45,405 nucleotides of DNA from Polyangiaceae bacterium. GTDB taxonomy: Bacteria > Myxococcota_A > Polyangia > Polyangiales > Polyangiaceae. Below are positions 1-8,574 of this stretch, one piece after another. The stretch lies in NCBI GenBank assembly GCA_025937835.1, contig JAICQO010000054.1, forward strand, positions 1 through 45,405, read 5' to 3'. Under the pieces are notes generated by a model that was not told the DNA's origin, searched no databases, and worked only from the letters and a program-made list of their open reading frames with translations. Numbering within the stretch: the stretch's first letter is position 1; the number at the start of each line of letters is the position of its first letter. Position numbers and translations under genes: made by a program.

Positions 1-165
1 ACCCTCGTGGGGCGCCTGCTCGGGATCGAGGGCATGAAGGCGGAGCCCGCTGCTTCCACGCTCCTGCCCAAGGAGCTCCTGGATTACGCCCGCGCGCTCG
101 CGCCCTTCGCGGTGCACCCGGCCGACAAGCTGCTCGCGCGGATCGAGATCGTGAGCGTCGACTGA
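1..165 (+). CDS. C-terminal fragment of an unidentified protein (5' end outside window)
   Basis: An open frame runs from base 1 to a TGA at 163-165 and encodes the last 54 residues of a protein, ending in LLARIEIVSVD. No motif or membrane segment is visible, so no function is assigned. Its stop codon overlaps the ATG of the next gene (TGATG), which indicates translational coupling and a shared operon with the ABC-ATPase-like gene downstream. By that context it could be a transporter-associated protein, but this is inference only. The compositional match to its neighbours (G/C-rich third positions) supports it being coding. Confidence 0.6.
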   Translation, partial: TLVGRLLGIEGMKAEPAASTLLPKELLDYARALAPFAVHPADKLLARIEIVSVD

Positions 166-1076
166 TGCTCTCGGCGGAGCGCCCGCTGCTTCATCTGGAA
201 GGAGCGCGCGTGGCGCTGCCCGACGGCAGCGAGCTCGGCCCGTGGACAGTCAACGCCACGGGCCGGCGCCTGGCTCTGGTCGGCAACTTCCACGCCTGGT
301 TTCGGCTGCTCGAACAGCAAAATCGCCTGGTTCAGGGCGTGGCAGAGGTCGCGGGCACCCCGCTCGCACGGCTCTTGTCGTCGGGGCGCGCCGGCATCGC
401 GCCGCTCGACCCGCCGCTGCCCGAGAAGTGGACGCTGCGCCGTTACTTGACGGAGAGCGCCGCGCTCTCGCCGATCCGTCGCTCCAAGCCGCGAGACGTT
501 GCGCGGCAGCTGCTGTCGCGCTTCTCGCTCGAGACGCTCGCCGAGCGCAAGCTGCTCGGCTTCAACCGCGTCGAGCGCCGCACCGTCGCCGTGGTGCGCG
601 CCTGCGCGAACGAGCCCGAAATCCTGATCTGCGAAGCCCCCCTCGCGAACCTGGACGACGCCGCCCACGACTACCTCGAGGGCTTACTCGAGCGCGTGTT
701 CGAGGGGCGGCGCAGCATCGTGTCGGTGGTCGATCCCCGCGGCCGCGAGCGCGGCCTCGTCGAGCGCGCGAGCTCGGTGCTCGAGATCGGCCTCGATCCG
801 AACCACGTCGCCGAGCGACCGAGGCGCGCCGCGACGCGGCTCTGGGTCAGCGTCACGCGCCGTGCCGACGAGCTCTGCGCCGCGCTACGCGGGCGAGCGC
901 ACGGCGTCGAGCCGCTCGGCGACGTGGGCATGCTCACCTCGCTGCTCGGCGACGTGCCGGGAGTGTCGGCGCAGCGCTTTGCCGTCGAGCTCCAGGGGAG
1001 CGGCTCTGCTTCGGACATCCTAGCCGCCGCGGAAGAGTGCGGCGCGATCGTGGTGGAGCTGCGCGAGGCGCCGTGA
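165..1076 (+). CDS. ABC-transporter ATPase-like protein with degenerate nucleotide-binding motifs
   Basis: The 303-residue product follows the layout of an ABC ATPase, but each catalytic motif is altered. Where Walker A should be (about residues 36-50) it has LALVGNFHAWFRLLE, with no GxxGxGK[ST]. The position of the LSGGQ signature reads LLGFNRVERRTVAVVRACANEP. Walker B reads EILICEAPLANLDD, keeping the E and the D-loop-like LDD but lacking the preceding Asp. The C-terminal stretch (SDILAAAEECGAIVVEL) resembles the tail of ABC-2 exporter ATPases. Known: ABC ATPases need an intact Walker A Lys for hydrolysis. Inferred: this protein is a non-hydrolysing partner or regulatory subunit of a transporter whose other genes lie upstream. 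The ATG overlaps the previous stop. A highly diverged but active P-loop protein cannot be excluded. Confidence 0.65.
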   Translation: MLSAERPLLHLEGARVALPDGSELGPWTVNATGRRLALVGNFHAWFRLLEQQNRLVQGVAEVAGTPLARLLSSGRAGIAPLDPPLPEKWTLRRYLTESAALSPIRRSKPRDVARQLLSRFSLETLAERKLLGFNRVERRTVAVVRACANEPEILICEAPLANLDDAAHDYLEGLLERVFEGRRSIVSVVDPRGRERGLVERASSVLEIGLDPNHVAERPRRAATRLWVSVTRRADELCAALRGRAHGVEPLGDVGMLTSLLGDVPGVSAQRFAVELQGSGSASDILAAAEECGAIVVELREAP

Positions 1077-1112
1077 GCACCGATTGGCCCGCTTCGTGCT
1101 TTCCGAGCATTG

Positions 1113-1286
1113 ATGATCATTCGAAACACCTCCGCGGTTCTGGTCACCGCGCTCGGCTCGACGTTTCTGCTCACCGGTTGCGAGCTTGCCAAAGGCATTT
1201 TCAAGGCAGGCGTGTGGGTCGGCGTGCTGGCGGTGATCGGCGTGATCTTGCTCGCCCTGTTCGGACTGCGCGCGTTGATGCGGTGA
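1113..1286 (+). CDS. Small membrane lipoprotein, 57 aa
   Basis: This short frame (ATG at 1113, TGA at 1284-1286) encodes 57 residues. It opens with a signal sequence ending in the lipobox LLTGC (Cys at residue 23). After a short polar stretch a second hydrophobic segment follows (about residues 33-54, VWVGVLAVIGVILLALFGLR), with a basic end ALMR. The predicted product is a lipid-anchored peptide that also spans a membrane. It lies 36 bases after the ABC-ATPase-like gene on the same strand and may be co-transcribed with it. I recognise no family. The clear lipobox and transmembrane pattern are the main reasons to call it real. Confidence 0.6.
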   Translation: MIIRNTSAVLVTALGSTFLLTGCELAKGIFKAGVWVGVLAVIGVILLALFGLRALMR

Positions 1287-1321
1287 GTTGCGCGGCGGGC
1301 GCTGTGGCAATCGGCCACTCG

Positions 1322-2713
1322 CTAGTCGAGCTCTTTCAGCCGAGCCTGCGCGGCCGCTTCCGCGTCTGGCAGCTTCTGAGCGTCGGGCAGCGCGCGATAC
1401 GCCTCTAGTTGGCGAGTGGCTACAGCCTTCGCCTCTTGCTTCCGCCCCGCGGCCACCAACAGCTCGATCTGCAACGTCATCAGGTTGGCCCGTCGCGGAC
1501 CGTAGGCCCGCGAAATCGCGCGATCGATCGCGGCGAGCGCCTCGTCCCAGCGCTTCAGCGAGCGATAGACACGCGCCAGCTGGTGCGGCGGGTTGTAGTT
1601 GTCGGGCAGGGCTCGTTCGCGTTGGCTCAACAACGAAAGCGCTTCCTCGCCGCGGCCGAGTGAAATCAGGAAATCGCTGCGCGCGCGATCGAAAGTCAGC
1701 GCGACGTCATCCGGGACGCCCTTCGCCGCTCGTTCGAGCACCGCGAGCCCGGCTTCCGCAGCTCGCCGCGCGCCGGCGGCGTCACCCAATGCCTGGCGTG
1801 CTGCTTCGAGGTTTCCGCAAGCGTCTGCGTGGTCGTCGGCGGTGAGCTCTGCGCCCTGGCCGCCGCACAACGCCGTGAGCCTCACCTCGGCCGCCTTCCG
1901 CGCCGCGAGCGCACGCGCGTCGCCCTTCGGCAGCTTGGCGGCGCAGCTCAGCGCGAACGACGCGAAATCGCCGGCGCTCACACCAGACCCCGTCTGCAGC
2001 ATCGCGCTCTCGCCGAGCGCCGCGCACTCGTCGTAACGCTTCGCCTTCGACAGCGCCGACATCCTCGCTACCAGCACGGCCGGCCGCCACGACCAATCCG
2101 AAGGCGCTCGCTCGAGCGCCGCGCCGTACTTGGCTGCGGCTCCGGCGAAGTCGCGCCGCGCCGCGAGCTCGTCCCCGGCGAGCTGGAGCGCGCGCGGATC
2201 GTCCGCCGCGAGCTTGGCTTCGCGCCCGAGCTCCACTGCTCGCGCGCCGTCGTCCAGGAACCGAGAAAACTCCGAAGCCGAGGCCGCGCCGAGCCAGCGC
2301 CCGCGCACGGCCCGCGACAACGGATCGATCACGTAGAACGTGGGCCAGACCGAGACCGAATATTTCTCCAAGAAGCCGGCGTTTTCCGGCTTCTCCGTGT
2401 CCACGGCCAGGAACACGAAGCGCTCCTTGGCGTGCGGGAGCTCTGCGTCCCGCAGCACGAACTCCTGCATCGACAAACACGTGTGACACCAGGGCGCCCA
2501 CAGATCCACGAGCAGCGACTTCCCGTCGCGCCGGGCCGCCGCGAAGGCTGCCTCGGCGTCGTCGCGAAACCACGGGATGCCGTGGCGAAGCTCACTGGTC
2601 GTCTTCGGGACGGCGCTGCTCGACGCCGCGGCCGCCGGCGCGTCAGTCTTCGCCGCACGCCGCGAGCAGGCCGCGAGCACCAGCGCGAGTCCGATCAGCG
2701 TGCGGCACAGCAT
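1322..2713 (-). CDS. Thioredoxin-fold lipoprotein with C-terminal TPR repeats
   Basis: The 463-residue protein has a lipoprotein signal (LALVLAAC, Cys16) and an Ala/Ser-rich spacer. A thioredoxin-like domain covers about residues 45-160, with active site WAPWCHTC (Cys76 and Cys79) and a cis-Pro region SVWPTFYVIDP. It is most like the DsbD C-terminal/thioredoxin_7 type. The rest (about 170-463) is alpha-helical with TPR-like repeats, for example GEEALSLLSQRERALPDNYNPPHQLARVYRSLKRWDEALAAIDRAI. It probably acts in the periplasm as a disulfide reductase or isomerase, with the TPR part binding a client. It is convergent with the small lipoprotein gene at 1113-1286. Family assignment is secure; the client is unknown. 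Confidence 0.88.
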   Translation of the reverse strand: MLCRTLIGLALVLAACSRRAAKTDAPAAAASSSAVPKTTSELRHGIPWFRDDAEAAFAAARRDGKSLLVDLWAPWCHTCLSMQEFVLRDAELPHAKERFVFLAVDTEKPENAGFLEKYSVSVWPTFYVIDPLSRAVRGRWLGAASASEFSRFLDDGARAVELGREAKLAADDPRALQLAGDELAARRDFAGAAAKYGAALERAPSDWSWRPAVLVARMSALSKAKRYDECAALGESAMLQTGSGVSAGDFASFALSCAAKLPKGDARALAARKAAEVRLTALCGGQGAELTADDHADACGNLEAARQALGDAAGARRAAEAGLAVLERAAKGVPDDVALTFDRARSDFLISLGRGEEALSLLSQRERALPDNYNPPHQLARVYRSLKRWDEALAAIDRAISRAYGPRRANLMTLQIELLVAAGRKQEAKAVATRQLEAYRALPDAQKLPDAEAAAQARLKELD

Positions 2714-2885
2714 CGCGGTAACCTAGCAGCGCCGAGGTGTCGTGGGATCGCCACACTCGGCGTTCACGCGCGCTCTGGGGGGGCGCTGCTGCAGCTCGAC
2801 GATCTCGCGCAAAAGTGCAGACTTCTCGAATGGCGCCCGCCTGACGCTCGTCGGGTCGCGCGCTTGCACTGGGAGGCGGAAAATC

Positions 2886-3113
2886 ATGATCCGAGCCTTC
2901 ATCCGTTGCGTTTTGGGAGTGGTCGTCGGCGCCGCGCTCGCGGGGTGCGGCCCGGGCAGCGGCACGTACTGTCAGTCCGGACCGAAGTACGGCACGCAGT
3001 GCTACGGCGAGCCCGATGTCCGGCAGCCCGCCGGACAACCGCGGCCCACCCAGGACGGTCCGCGAAAAGGAGAGCCGCCCGCGACGCCTCCGCCCAACCA
3101 GGTGAAGTGGTAG
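2886..3113 (+). CDS. Small lipoprotein, 75 aa, Pro-rich C-terminus
   Basis: ATG at 2886 was preferred over an in-frame start 144 bases upstream. It is preceded by GGAGG at about 2873 and begins a good lipoprotein signal, MIRAFIRCVLGVVVGAALAG followed by Cys21. The mature part has two further Cys (in GTYCQSG and GTQCYGE) and a Pro/Lys-rich tail ending PPPNQVKW. No family is recognised. It lies divergent to the thioredoxin lipoprotein gene and upstream of the Ser/Thr kinase gene, with about 230 bases between. Confidence 0.7.
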   Translation: MIRAFIRCVLGVVVGAALAGCGPGSGTYCQSGPKYGTQCYGEPDVRQPAGQPRPTQDGPRKGEPPATPPPNQVKW

Positions 3114-3343
3114 TGCAGCGCGTGGCTTGGGCTAGGAGGAGTATGCCCGAGCGTGCGATCGCGCGGCCGGCCCGAGTGTCGTAGCAGCTTGCCGCAACGC
3201 GCTGCTTTCGCCACATCCGGCCCGCGCACCCTAGGGCGTATCATCCTCAGGAGTGCTGAGAACGGCGCGACGGCTGGGCTCTTTCCCCGAGACGGCCGGT
3301 TGGTCCGTAGCTTGCACGATGCGGGGCAACCAAGGCTTTCGCG

Positions 3344-4885
3344 ATGACCCAGGTCAGCGACGATACGTTATTTTCCCCGACGCCCCGAGCGACGATCGTG
3401 GGCGGCCGCTACTCGTTGGAACAACTGGTAGCGGAAGGGGGAATGGCGCTCGTCTACCGCGGACGCCACATCGAGCTCGACCAGATCGTCGCCATCAAGC
3501 TGGTGCGTCCGGAGCTGGCGTTCGACTCCGAGGCCACCGCCCGCTTCCTCAACGAGGCGCGCACCATCGCCAAGCTGAAGGGCCCGCACGTGGCGCGTGT
3601 GCTGGACAGCGGCTGCACCGAGCCGGGGCGGCCCTTCATGGTGCTCGAGTATCTCGAGGGCAGCGACCTCCGGAAGTTGCTCGAGGTGAACTCGAACCTG
3701 CCGGTCGATTCCGCCGTTTCGCTCGTGCTCGAGGCCGCGGAGGCGCTCGCCGAGGCGCACGCGAGCGGCATCGTGCACCGCGACATCAAGCCGGAGAACC
3801 TGTTTCTCGCGAAGAACGCGGACGGCAGCGTCGGCCTGAAGGTGCTGGACTTCGGCATCTGCAAGCGACAGACGGAAGGCTCGCGCTCCTTCACGCTGCA
3901 AGGGCGCACGCTCGGCTCGCCGCACTACATGGCGCCCGAGCAGATCACCTCGCCGAACGACGTCGACTCGCGCGTCGACATCTGGGCGCTCGGCGTCGTG
4001 TTGTACGAGCTCTTGACGGGCTATCAACCGTTCGTCGGCGACTCGCTGTCGAGCCTGTGCGCCGAGGTCGTGCACTCCGAGCCGCGTAAGAGCTTGCGCC
4101 GCGAAAATCCCGAAGTGCCGGCCGCGCTCGAAAAGGCGATCCTGCGTTGCTTGAGCAAGGACCCGAACGAGCGCTTCGCGACGGTGGTAGACCTGGCAGC
4201 GGCGCTCGCTCCGTTCTGCGCGCGCGGGAGCGACGCCTGCAACCGGATCCGGCGCATGGCCGGCGTCGAGAACGCCGTCCCTCGCTCGATCACCCCGCTC
4301 TCGCTCAACGTGGATTCGCGGCCGTTTCGTCCGAAGCGCCGCTGGCTCGCGCCGGTGGTGACCGCGACGGCGCTGGCGGCGGGCGTTTGCCTTTTGGCGA
4401 TCACGCAGCCCGCCGGGCAAAACTTCTTCGATGGCATCGGCAAGTCCGTGTCGGCGTTCGCCGACTCACCGGCTCGAGCGGCGCCGGCCCTGGCCGTCGA
4501 TGTCGCGGCTGCCTTGCCCGAGCCCGCAGCCGAGCCGCCGCTTGCCGATATGCGGCCTCTGCTCGCGAACGCCGTCGCCGCGGCGCCCGAGCCTGAGCCC
4601 GAGCCCGTCGTTCCGGAAGCGGTTGCGTCCGCGGCGTCGGAAACCGAAGCGGAGCTCGACACCGCTGCGCGCGCTGCGACGGTGCGCGCGCAGCGCATCG
4701 CTTCGAACCGCCCCACCCGCGTCGTAGCGCGGCCCAGGACGGCGCCGCGGTCTGCGCCGCGCCCGCCCGCTCCCGATCGTTACGACCCCTTGCCGGATCC
4801 GCTCCCGCTTCCGCCCGCCGCCGCTCCGGCGCGCGAACAGAAACGCGAGCCCGAGCTGATGGATCCCTACGACGGGGGCTTCTGA
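3344..4885 (+). CDS. Membrane-anchored Ser/Thr protein kinase (PknB-like)
   Basis: The 513-residue protein is a Hanks-type kinase. It has a Gly-rich loop AEGGMALVY (residues 30-38, first Gly replaced by Ala), catalytic Lys52 in VAIK, helix-C Glu71, catalytic loop HRDIKPEN (145-152), DFG (169-171) and MAPEQ (196-200). These are the residues needed for activity. After the kinase domain comes one membrane helix (about 334-353), then an Ala/Pro/Glu-rich extracytoplasmic region of about 160 residues with no recognised sensor domain. It would phosphorylate Ser/Thr of cytoplasmic partners, as in the many kinases of this type in myxobacteria. The stop codon overlaps the ATG of the PEGA/TPR gene (TGATG), so the two are translationally coupled and probably work together. 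Confidence 0.93.
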   Translation: MTQVSDDTLFSPTPRATIVGGRYSLEQLVAEGGMALVYRGRHIELDQIVAIKLVRPELAFDSEATARFLNEARTIAKLKGPHVARVLDSGCTEPGRPFMVLEYLEGSDLRKLLEVNSNLPVDSAVSLVLEAAEALAEAHASGIVHRDIKPENLFLAKNADGSVGLKVLDFGICKRQTEGSRSFTLQGRTLGSPHYMAPEQITSPNDVDSRVDIWALGVVLYELLTGYQPFVGDSLSSLCAEVVHSEPRKSLRRENPEVPAALEKAILRCLSKDPNERFATVVDLAAALAPFCARGSDACNRIRRMAGVENAVPRSITPLSLNVDSRPFRPKRRWLAPVVTATALAAGVCLLAITQPAGQNFFDGIGKSVSAFADSPARAAPALAVDVAAALPEPAAEPPLADMRPLLANAVAAAPEPEPEPVVPEAVASAASETEAELDTAARAATVRAQRIASNRPTRVVARPRTAPRSAPRPPAPDRYDPLPDPLPLPPAAAPAREQKREPELMDPYDGGF

Positions 4886-5565
4886 TGCTGGCTGGCAGAA
4901 CCAGCGCGCTCCGTTGGTGGATGGCCGGGCTGTTGCTGCTCCCGGCCTGGCTCGTGCCCTGCACGCAGCTCTCGGCGCAGAGCAACACCTCGACCGTGGC
5001 TTCGCAGTCGCGCCGAGAGCTCGCTCGTGCCGCGTACGCTTCCGGTGTCGAGGCTTACCGCGCGGGCCGCTACCGCGAGGCGGCCGACTACTTCGAGAAA
5101 GCGGACGCGTTTTTACCGAGCCCCGCGTACTCGTACAACGTGGCGCTCGCCAACGACAAACTCGGCGACATCGGCGGCGCGCTGCAGGCCTACCGCAGCT
5201 ACTTGAAGCGTCGCGTCGGCGCCTCGAACGCCAAAGAAGTGCTGACGCGCATCAGCGTGCTCGAGAAGAAGCTCGCGCAGCAGGGGTTGCGGCAACTCAG
5301 CGTGAGCTCCGAGCCGGCGGGCGCGCTGGTGTCGATCGACGGTGCCGCGGTCGGCGTCACGCCGTGGATCGGCGAGATCGCCGAGGGGCGTCACCGCATG
5401 CGCATCTCGCTCGAGGGCTACTCGCCCGTGGTTCGCGACGTCGATCTCACGAGCACGCGCGCACGGGATCTCGACTTCCGCCTCGCGCGCACCAGAGAGG
5501 AAGCGCAAGGGCGGCCGCGCCCGAAGGCAAACGCTTCGAGTCTCCGCGCCATTTACGAGCTCTGA
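4885..5565 (+). CDS. Exported TPR and PEGA domain protein
   Basis: The 226-residue product starts with a signal peptide (about residues 1-31, hydrophobic WWMAGLLLLPAWLVP, likely cleavage after LSAQ). Next come TPR-like helices (about 43-125: AYASGVEAYRAGRYREAADYFEKA and GDIGGALQAYRSYL). A PEGA domain follows (about 135-195: LSVSSEPAGALVSIDG, then GVTPWIGEIAEGRHRMRISLEGY). PEGA domains are surface-layer-associated beta modules often found beside or fused to Ser/Thr kinases in myxobacteria. The gene overlaps the kinase stop codon, so a structural or sensory partnership with that kinase is the obvious inference. The C-terminal 30 residues are basic and look disordered. Confidence 0.88.
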   Translation: MLAGRTSALRWWMAGLLLLPAWLVPCTQLSAQSNTSTVASQSRRELARAAYASGVEAYRAGRYREAADYFEKADAFLPSPAYSYNVALANDKLGDIGGALQAYRSYLKRRVGASNAKEVLTRISVLEKKLAQQGLRQLSVSSEPAGALVSIDGAAVGVTPWIGEIAEGRHRMRISLEGYSPVVRDVDLTSTRARDLDFRLARTREEAQGRPRPKANASSLRAIYEL

Positions 5566-5692
5566 GCGCCGCGCTCGTGCCGTTTTGCCCCGCGGGCGTG
5601 ATCAAAGCGCTCACTCTGGCGAATCCGCCCCCATCGATGCGCGCGAAGTCCGCGAGATCCTCAGTGGCACATGGCTTGCTCCACTGAGGCGT

Positions 5693-5911
5693 ATGCGAGC
5701 TCATTGGAAGGGTATCATCGGCCTGTTCCTGTTCATGGCGATCGGCTTCGCTGCGGCGGTGACGACCTCCTCGCTCTACATTGGCTTGGTGGTTCTGATC
5801 GGAGGCTTCGTGCTGGCCTTCGTGATGGTCACGGCGTGGATGCGTCCGCCGGGCTCACCGATCGAACACCACGCACGCGGTGATCGCCTCCTCAACGACA
5901 CGCGACCCTGA
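5693..5911 (+). CDS. Small two-helix membrane protein, 72 aa
   Basis: ATG at 5693 opens a 72-residue protein with two adjacent hydrophobic helices (about residues 6-25, GIIGLFLFMAIGFAAAVTTS, and 27-49, YIGLVVLIGGFVLAFVMVTAW). A short polar tail ends in LLNDTRP. No family is recognised. The frame stays open well upstream of this ATG, but that part is a shadow of the PEGA/TPR gene. The gap of 127 bases from the previous gene leaves room for its own promoter. Confidence 0.55.
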   Translation: MRAHWKGIIGLFLFMAIGFAAAVTTSSLYIGLVVLIGGFVLAFVMVTAWMRPPGSPIEHHARGDRLLNDTRP

Positions 5912-6095
5912 GCAGTCCGTAGGGAAGTGTGTGCTGCTCATCCTGGTTCCATGCACGAGCGACGGAAGAGAGTCGCCGCTCCGCCGCTAGGAGTTCATTA
6001 AGTCACCATTCCCAAAAAACTGCCGGCCCGGCGTCCATCTTAGGACTTGGCGCCGAGTGACCCCGCTTGTTAGATGGGCCACACGGAGGACCGGC

Positions 6096-7955
6096 ATGAC
6101 CCGACTCGGGAATAGACTACATTTTTTGTTCGGTATCGCAGGATTGGTCGGGGCACTGGCCTCGGGTTGTGGTGACGACGACGGCGGTGGAGGCGGCGGG
6201 GACGGCACGGGTGATGCCGGAAGCGACGCGGGCGGCCAGACCGGCGCGACCGGCGGCAAGGGCGGAAGCGCTACCGGCGGCAAGAGCGGAGGCGTCGGCG
6301 GCAACAGCTCCGCTGGCGAGACCGGTGATGCCGGCGACTCCTCGACGGGAGGAAAATCCACGGCGACCGGTGGCAAGGGCGGCGGCGGCGAAGACCCCGG
6401 CTCCGATCCCGGCGGCTCCGCAGGCATGCCCTCGGAGCCCGACGGCGGCGAGCCGAACGTGCCGATCACGGCCGATGTCGACGACGTGATCAGCGCCGTC
6501 TGCGATTGGGAGTTCCGCTGTTGCGACGCCGGCGAGCGTGGATACCGCCTGAGCCCGTTCGCGGACGACGCGGCCGACTGCGCCGAGCGCCTGATCCTGC
6601 AGATGCGCGAGTCGAACGCGACCGATAACCCCTACCCTTCGGGTCCGGCGGCTCCCGGCGGCCTGCTCGGCACGCTCGGCTACGTCGTGGACCTCTCGCG
6701 CGTCGAGGTAGACCCGGCGGGCGCCGCCGAGTGCGTCGCGTACTGGGCGGAGGCCGAGTGCACGGAAGAGCCCGAGCCGAACACGCGCTGTAGCGGCCCC
6801 ACGGGCGACAACCCCTGTGCGCTCACCAATCTGTTCAAGCCCAAGCTCGCGATCGGGGAGGAGTGCACGATCGGCCTCACCGAAACCGCGGCCGCCAACG
6901 ACGTCGAGTGCGTCGTCGGCTCCACGTGTTTGCCGGCGGGTCACGCCGACAACCCGAACGATTTCCCGACCTGTGTGAAGCGCTGGCAGGAAGGCGAGCC
7001 GTGCACGCAGAACGCGGACTGCGACTTCGACCTGTTCTGTAACAGCGAAGGCGACTGCGAGCCCAAGGCCGGCGCGGGCGAGACCTGTTCGTTCCAGGAT
7101 CCCGACGATCCGCAGCCGGGCGAGGAGGACATCCGTTGCCAGGCGGGTCTCACCTGCAACCCGCTGACGCTGAAGTGCGTCGAGCCCTGCTCGCTCGGCT
7201 ACACCTGCGCCGTCAACAGCACGGACGCGGACGCGCTGTGTCCGGAGGACTCGGGCTGCGCCCCGATCGAGGTGAACGAGTCCGAAGCCACGTTCCGAGT
7301 CTGCAAGGAGCTCGGCAGCGGCGCGGAAGACCTGTGCAACAGCGACGGCGATTGCGTGGCCGGCGCGCACTGCCAGGACCGCACCTGCGAGACCGATCGC
7401 GTGGCGCCCACGGCGTGCAACGCGCAAAACCAGTGCGCCACCGGCCTGCACTGCGACGTCAACGACACCGCCCAGTGCAAGGCCAACCTCGCCCCGATGA
7501 CGGCCTGCATCGACTCGTACCAGTGCGGACCCAACTCCGCGGGGTGTTTGAACACGGGCACTGGCGGCTTCGTGTGCCGAAACAGCCTGCTCGCGACCGG
7601 AGACGAGTGCGGCGACGCCGCGGCCTGCGCCACCGGCAAGTGCGAAATCGCGACAGCCAGCGCCACGGTCACGACCTGCGTCGTCGGCGCCGCCGAGAAC
7701 GCCCAGTGCGATTCGGACGTCGCCAATGGCAACGCGCTCACCTGCCGCGCCGGCTTCGGCTGTATCGGTGGGATCTGCGTGAAGCAAGTCGGCCCCGGCG
7801 GTGACTGCAACCCCTCCGGCAATGCCCCGAACGCCGCGCTCTGCGCCAACGCTTCGACCTGCACCGAAGTCTGGGTCAACCAGGGCGAGATGTGCAGCGA
7901 CGCCGCAGTGCCGAAGCCCAACGGTGGCAGCGGCCTGATCTGCGACGGCGCCTAG
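6096..7955 (+). CDS. Cys-rich surface lipoprotein with Gly/Thr linker
   Basis: Start ATG at 6096 follows a good ribosome-binding site (CGGAGGA, 6084-6090). It begins a lipoprotein signal, MTRLGNRLHF... ending LASGC (Cys25). A low-complexity linker (GDD, then GGG, TGGKGG and SATGG units, to about residue 115) precedes about 500 residues holding some 50 cysteines. Many lie in units such as CTQNADCDFDLFCNSEGDC and CNSDGDCVAGAHCQDRTC, a spacing like Dickkopf/EGF-type disulfide knots. Such proteins are common on myxobacterial surfaces and are taken to be disulfide-stabilised extracellular stalks or binders; the ligand is unknown. A strong G/C codon bias keeps the opposite strand open over most of the gene, but that frame has no protein features. 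Confidence 0.88.
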   Translation: MTRLGNRLHFLFGIAGLVGALASGCGDDDGGGGGGDGTGDAGSDAGGQTGATGGKGGSATGGKSGGVGGNSSAGETGDAGDSSTGGKSTATGGKGGGGEDPGSDPGGSAGMPSEPDGGEPNVPITADVDDVISAVCDWEFRCCDAGERGYRLSPFADDAADCAERLILQMRESNATDNPYPSGPAAPGGLLGTLGYVVDLSRVEVDPAGAAECVAYWAEAECTEEPEPNTRCSGPTGDNPCALTNLFKPKLAIGEECTIGLTETAAANDVECVVGSTCLPAGHADNPNDFPTCVKRWQEGEPCTQNADCDFDLFCNSEGDCEPKAGAGETCSFQDPDDPQPGEEDIRCQAGLTCNPLTLKCVEPCSLGYTCAVNSTDADALCPEDSGCAPIEVNESEATFRVCKELGSGAEDLCNSDGDCVAGAHCQDRTCETDRVAPTACNAQNQCATGLHCDVNDTAQCKANLAPMTACIDSYQCGPNSAGCLNTGTGGFVCRNSLLATGDECGDAAACATGKCEIATASATVTTCVVGAAENAQCDSDVANGNALTCRAGFGCIGGICVKQVGPGGDCNPSGNAPNAALCANASTCTEVWVNQGEMCSDAAVPKPNGGSGLICDGA

Positions 7956-8046
7956 TTGCCCCCACCCGTCGCGCTCCGCGCGCCGACCTCCCCCAAAGCC
8001 CGTGCTCGCTTCGCTGCGCGCGGGCAGGGGGAGGTCCTACGGCCTT

Positions 8047-8108
8047 GAGCGCTTTTGTCGCCAAGGCGCCAAGAGAGACCGCCAAGAGTCGCCAAGGGTT
8101 TGGGGGGC
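8047..8108 (+). repeat. Dispersed modular intergenic repeat, type A copy 1
   Basis: It begins GAGCGCTTTTGTCGCC, continues with several CGCCAAG units, and ends in a G-rich run (GGGTTTGGGGGGCGG). The same layout recurs at 11145, 14385 and 14602 with long shared blocks. This copy is the most divergent at its G-rich end. Confidence 0.75.
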
Positions 8109-8230
8109 GGCTCTGAGCGTCGGGGGGCTCGGGGGAAAGGCTTTGTGAGCTGGTCTCACGAGCGGGCCGGAGCAAGGTCTCGACGCGGAGGCCGAGATCG
8201 AGACGCCGTGCGGCAGGCATCTCTCTACGT

Positions 8231-8262
8231 GAAATCACAGTCTCGATCGTGACTGTGATTTC
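8231..8262. repeat. 32-bp palindrome GAAATCACAGTC / GACTGTGATTTC
   Basis: Perfect 12-bp arms (8231-8242 and 8251-8262) flank TCGATCGT, whose core CGATCG is itself a palindrome, so only one central pair mismatches. A related palindrome is centred at 8403-8420 and another at 36035-36065. It could be a protein-binding site or a small REP-like element. Confidence 0.7.
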
Positions 8263-8402
8263 GTAGTCGCTTCACTGCTGGCGAAAGGATCCGGGCAATC
8301 AACTGGGCGCGGGTGCGGCGGTGGCGCCCAAATGGCGAATCAGAGTAACGACTCTGACAAGCCACTCGTCCGATCATAGGTGCTCTGCGCGGTGGGCTGT
8401 GG

Positions 8403-8426
8403 CAGTCAGGATCCTGACTGTGATTC
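8403..8426. repeat. Palindrome CAGTCAGGATCCTGACTG with TGATTC extension
   Basis: An 18-bp perfect palindrome (8403-8420) is followed by TGATTC, matching the right arm of the palindromes at 8231-8262 and 36035-36065. The matching left extension is missing here, so this looks like a partly decayed copy. Confidence 0.6.
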
Positions 8427-8574
8427 GCGCCGGCGAGGCGCCTCCGCCGCTCACGACCACGCGGGGCAAGCGCGGCTGCTGCTCGCTCGACTTGCCGGCT
8501 GCTCGTTGCCTCACGTCGCTCTCGACGTGTGTCGCGCCCTTATCACCGAGGGCCCCACCCCAAGAATCTCGTCT

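Larger units (their letters stand above)
7956..8574. other. Gene-free stretch with dispersed repeat and palindromes
   Basis: No convincing gene lies in these 619 bases. The stretch holds one copy of the dispersed modular repeat (8047-8108), a near-perfect 32-bp palindrome (8231-8262), a short inverted repeat (CAGAGT/ACTCTG, 8341-8356), and an 18-bp perfect palindrome (8403-8420) related to the first palindrome. It separates two genes pointing at each other, so transcription terminators would be expected here. The palindromes lack a following T-run in either direction, so they are not typical intrinsic terminators. Confidence 0.6.

Noticed and set aside
6117-7787. 556-residue open frame on the minus strand inside the Cys-rich lipoprotein gene
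   Set aside because: It lies fully antisense to a gene with signal peptide, ribosome-binding site and Cys motifs; its translation is Arg/Ala/Val-rich low complexity, a known shadow of high-GC coding bias.
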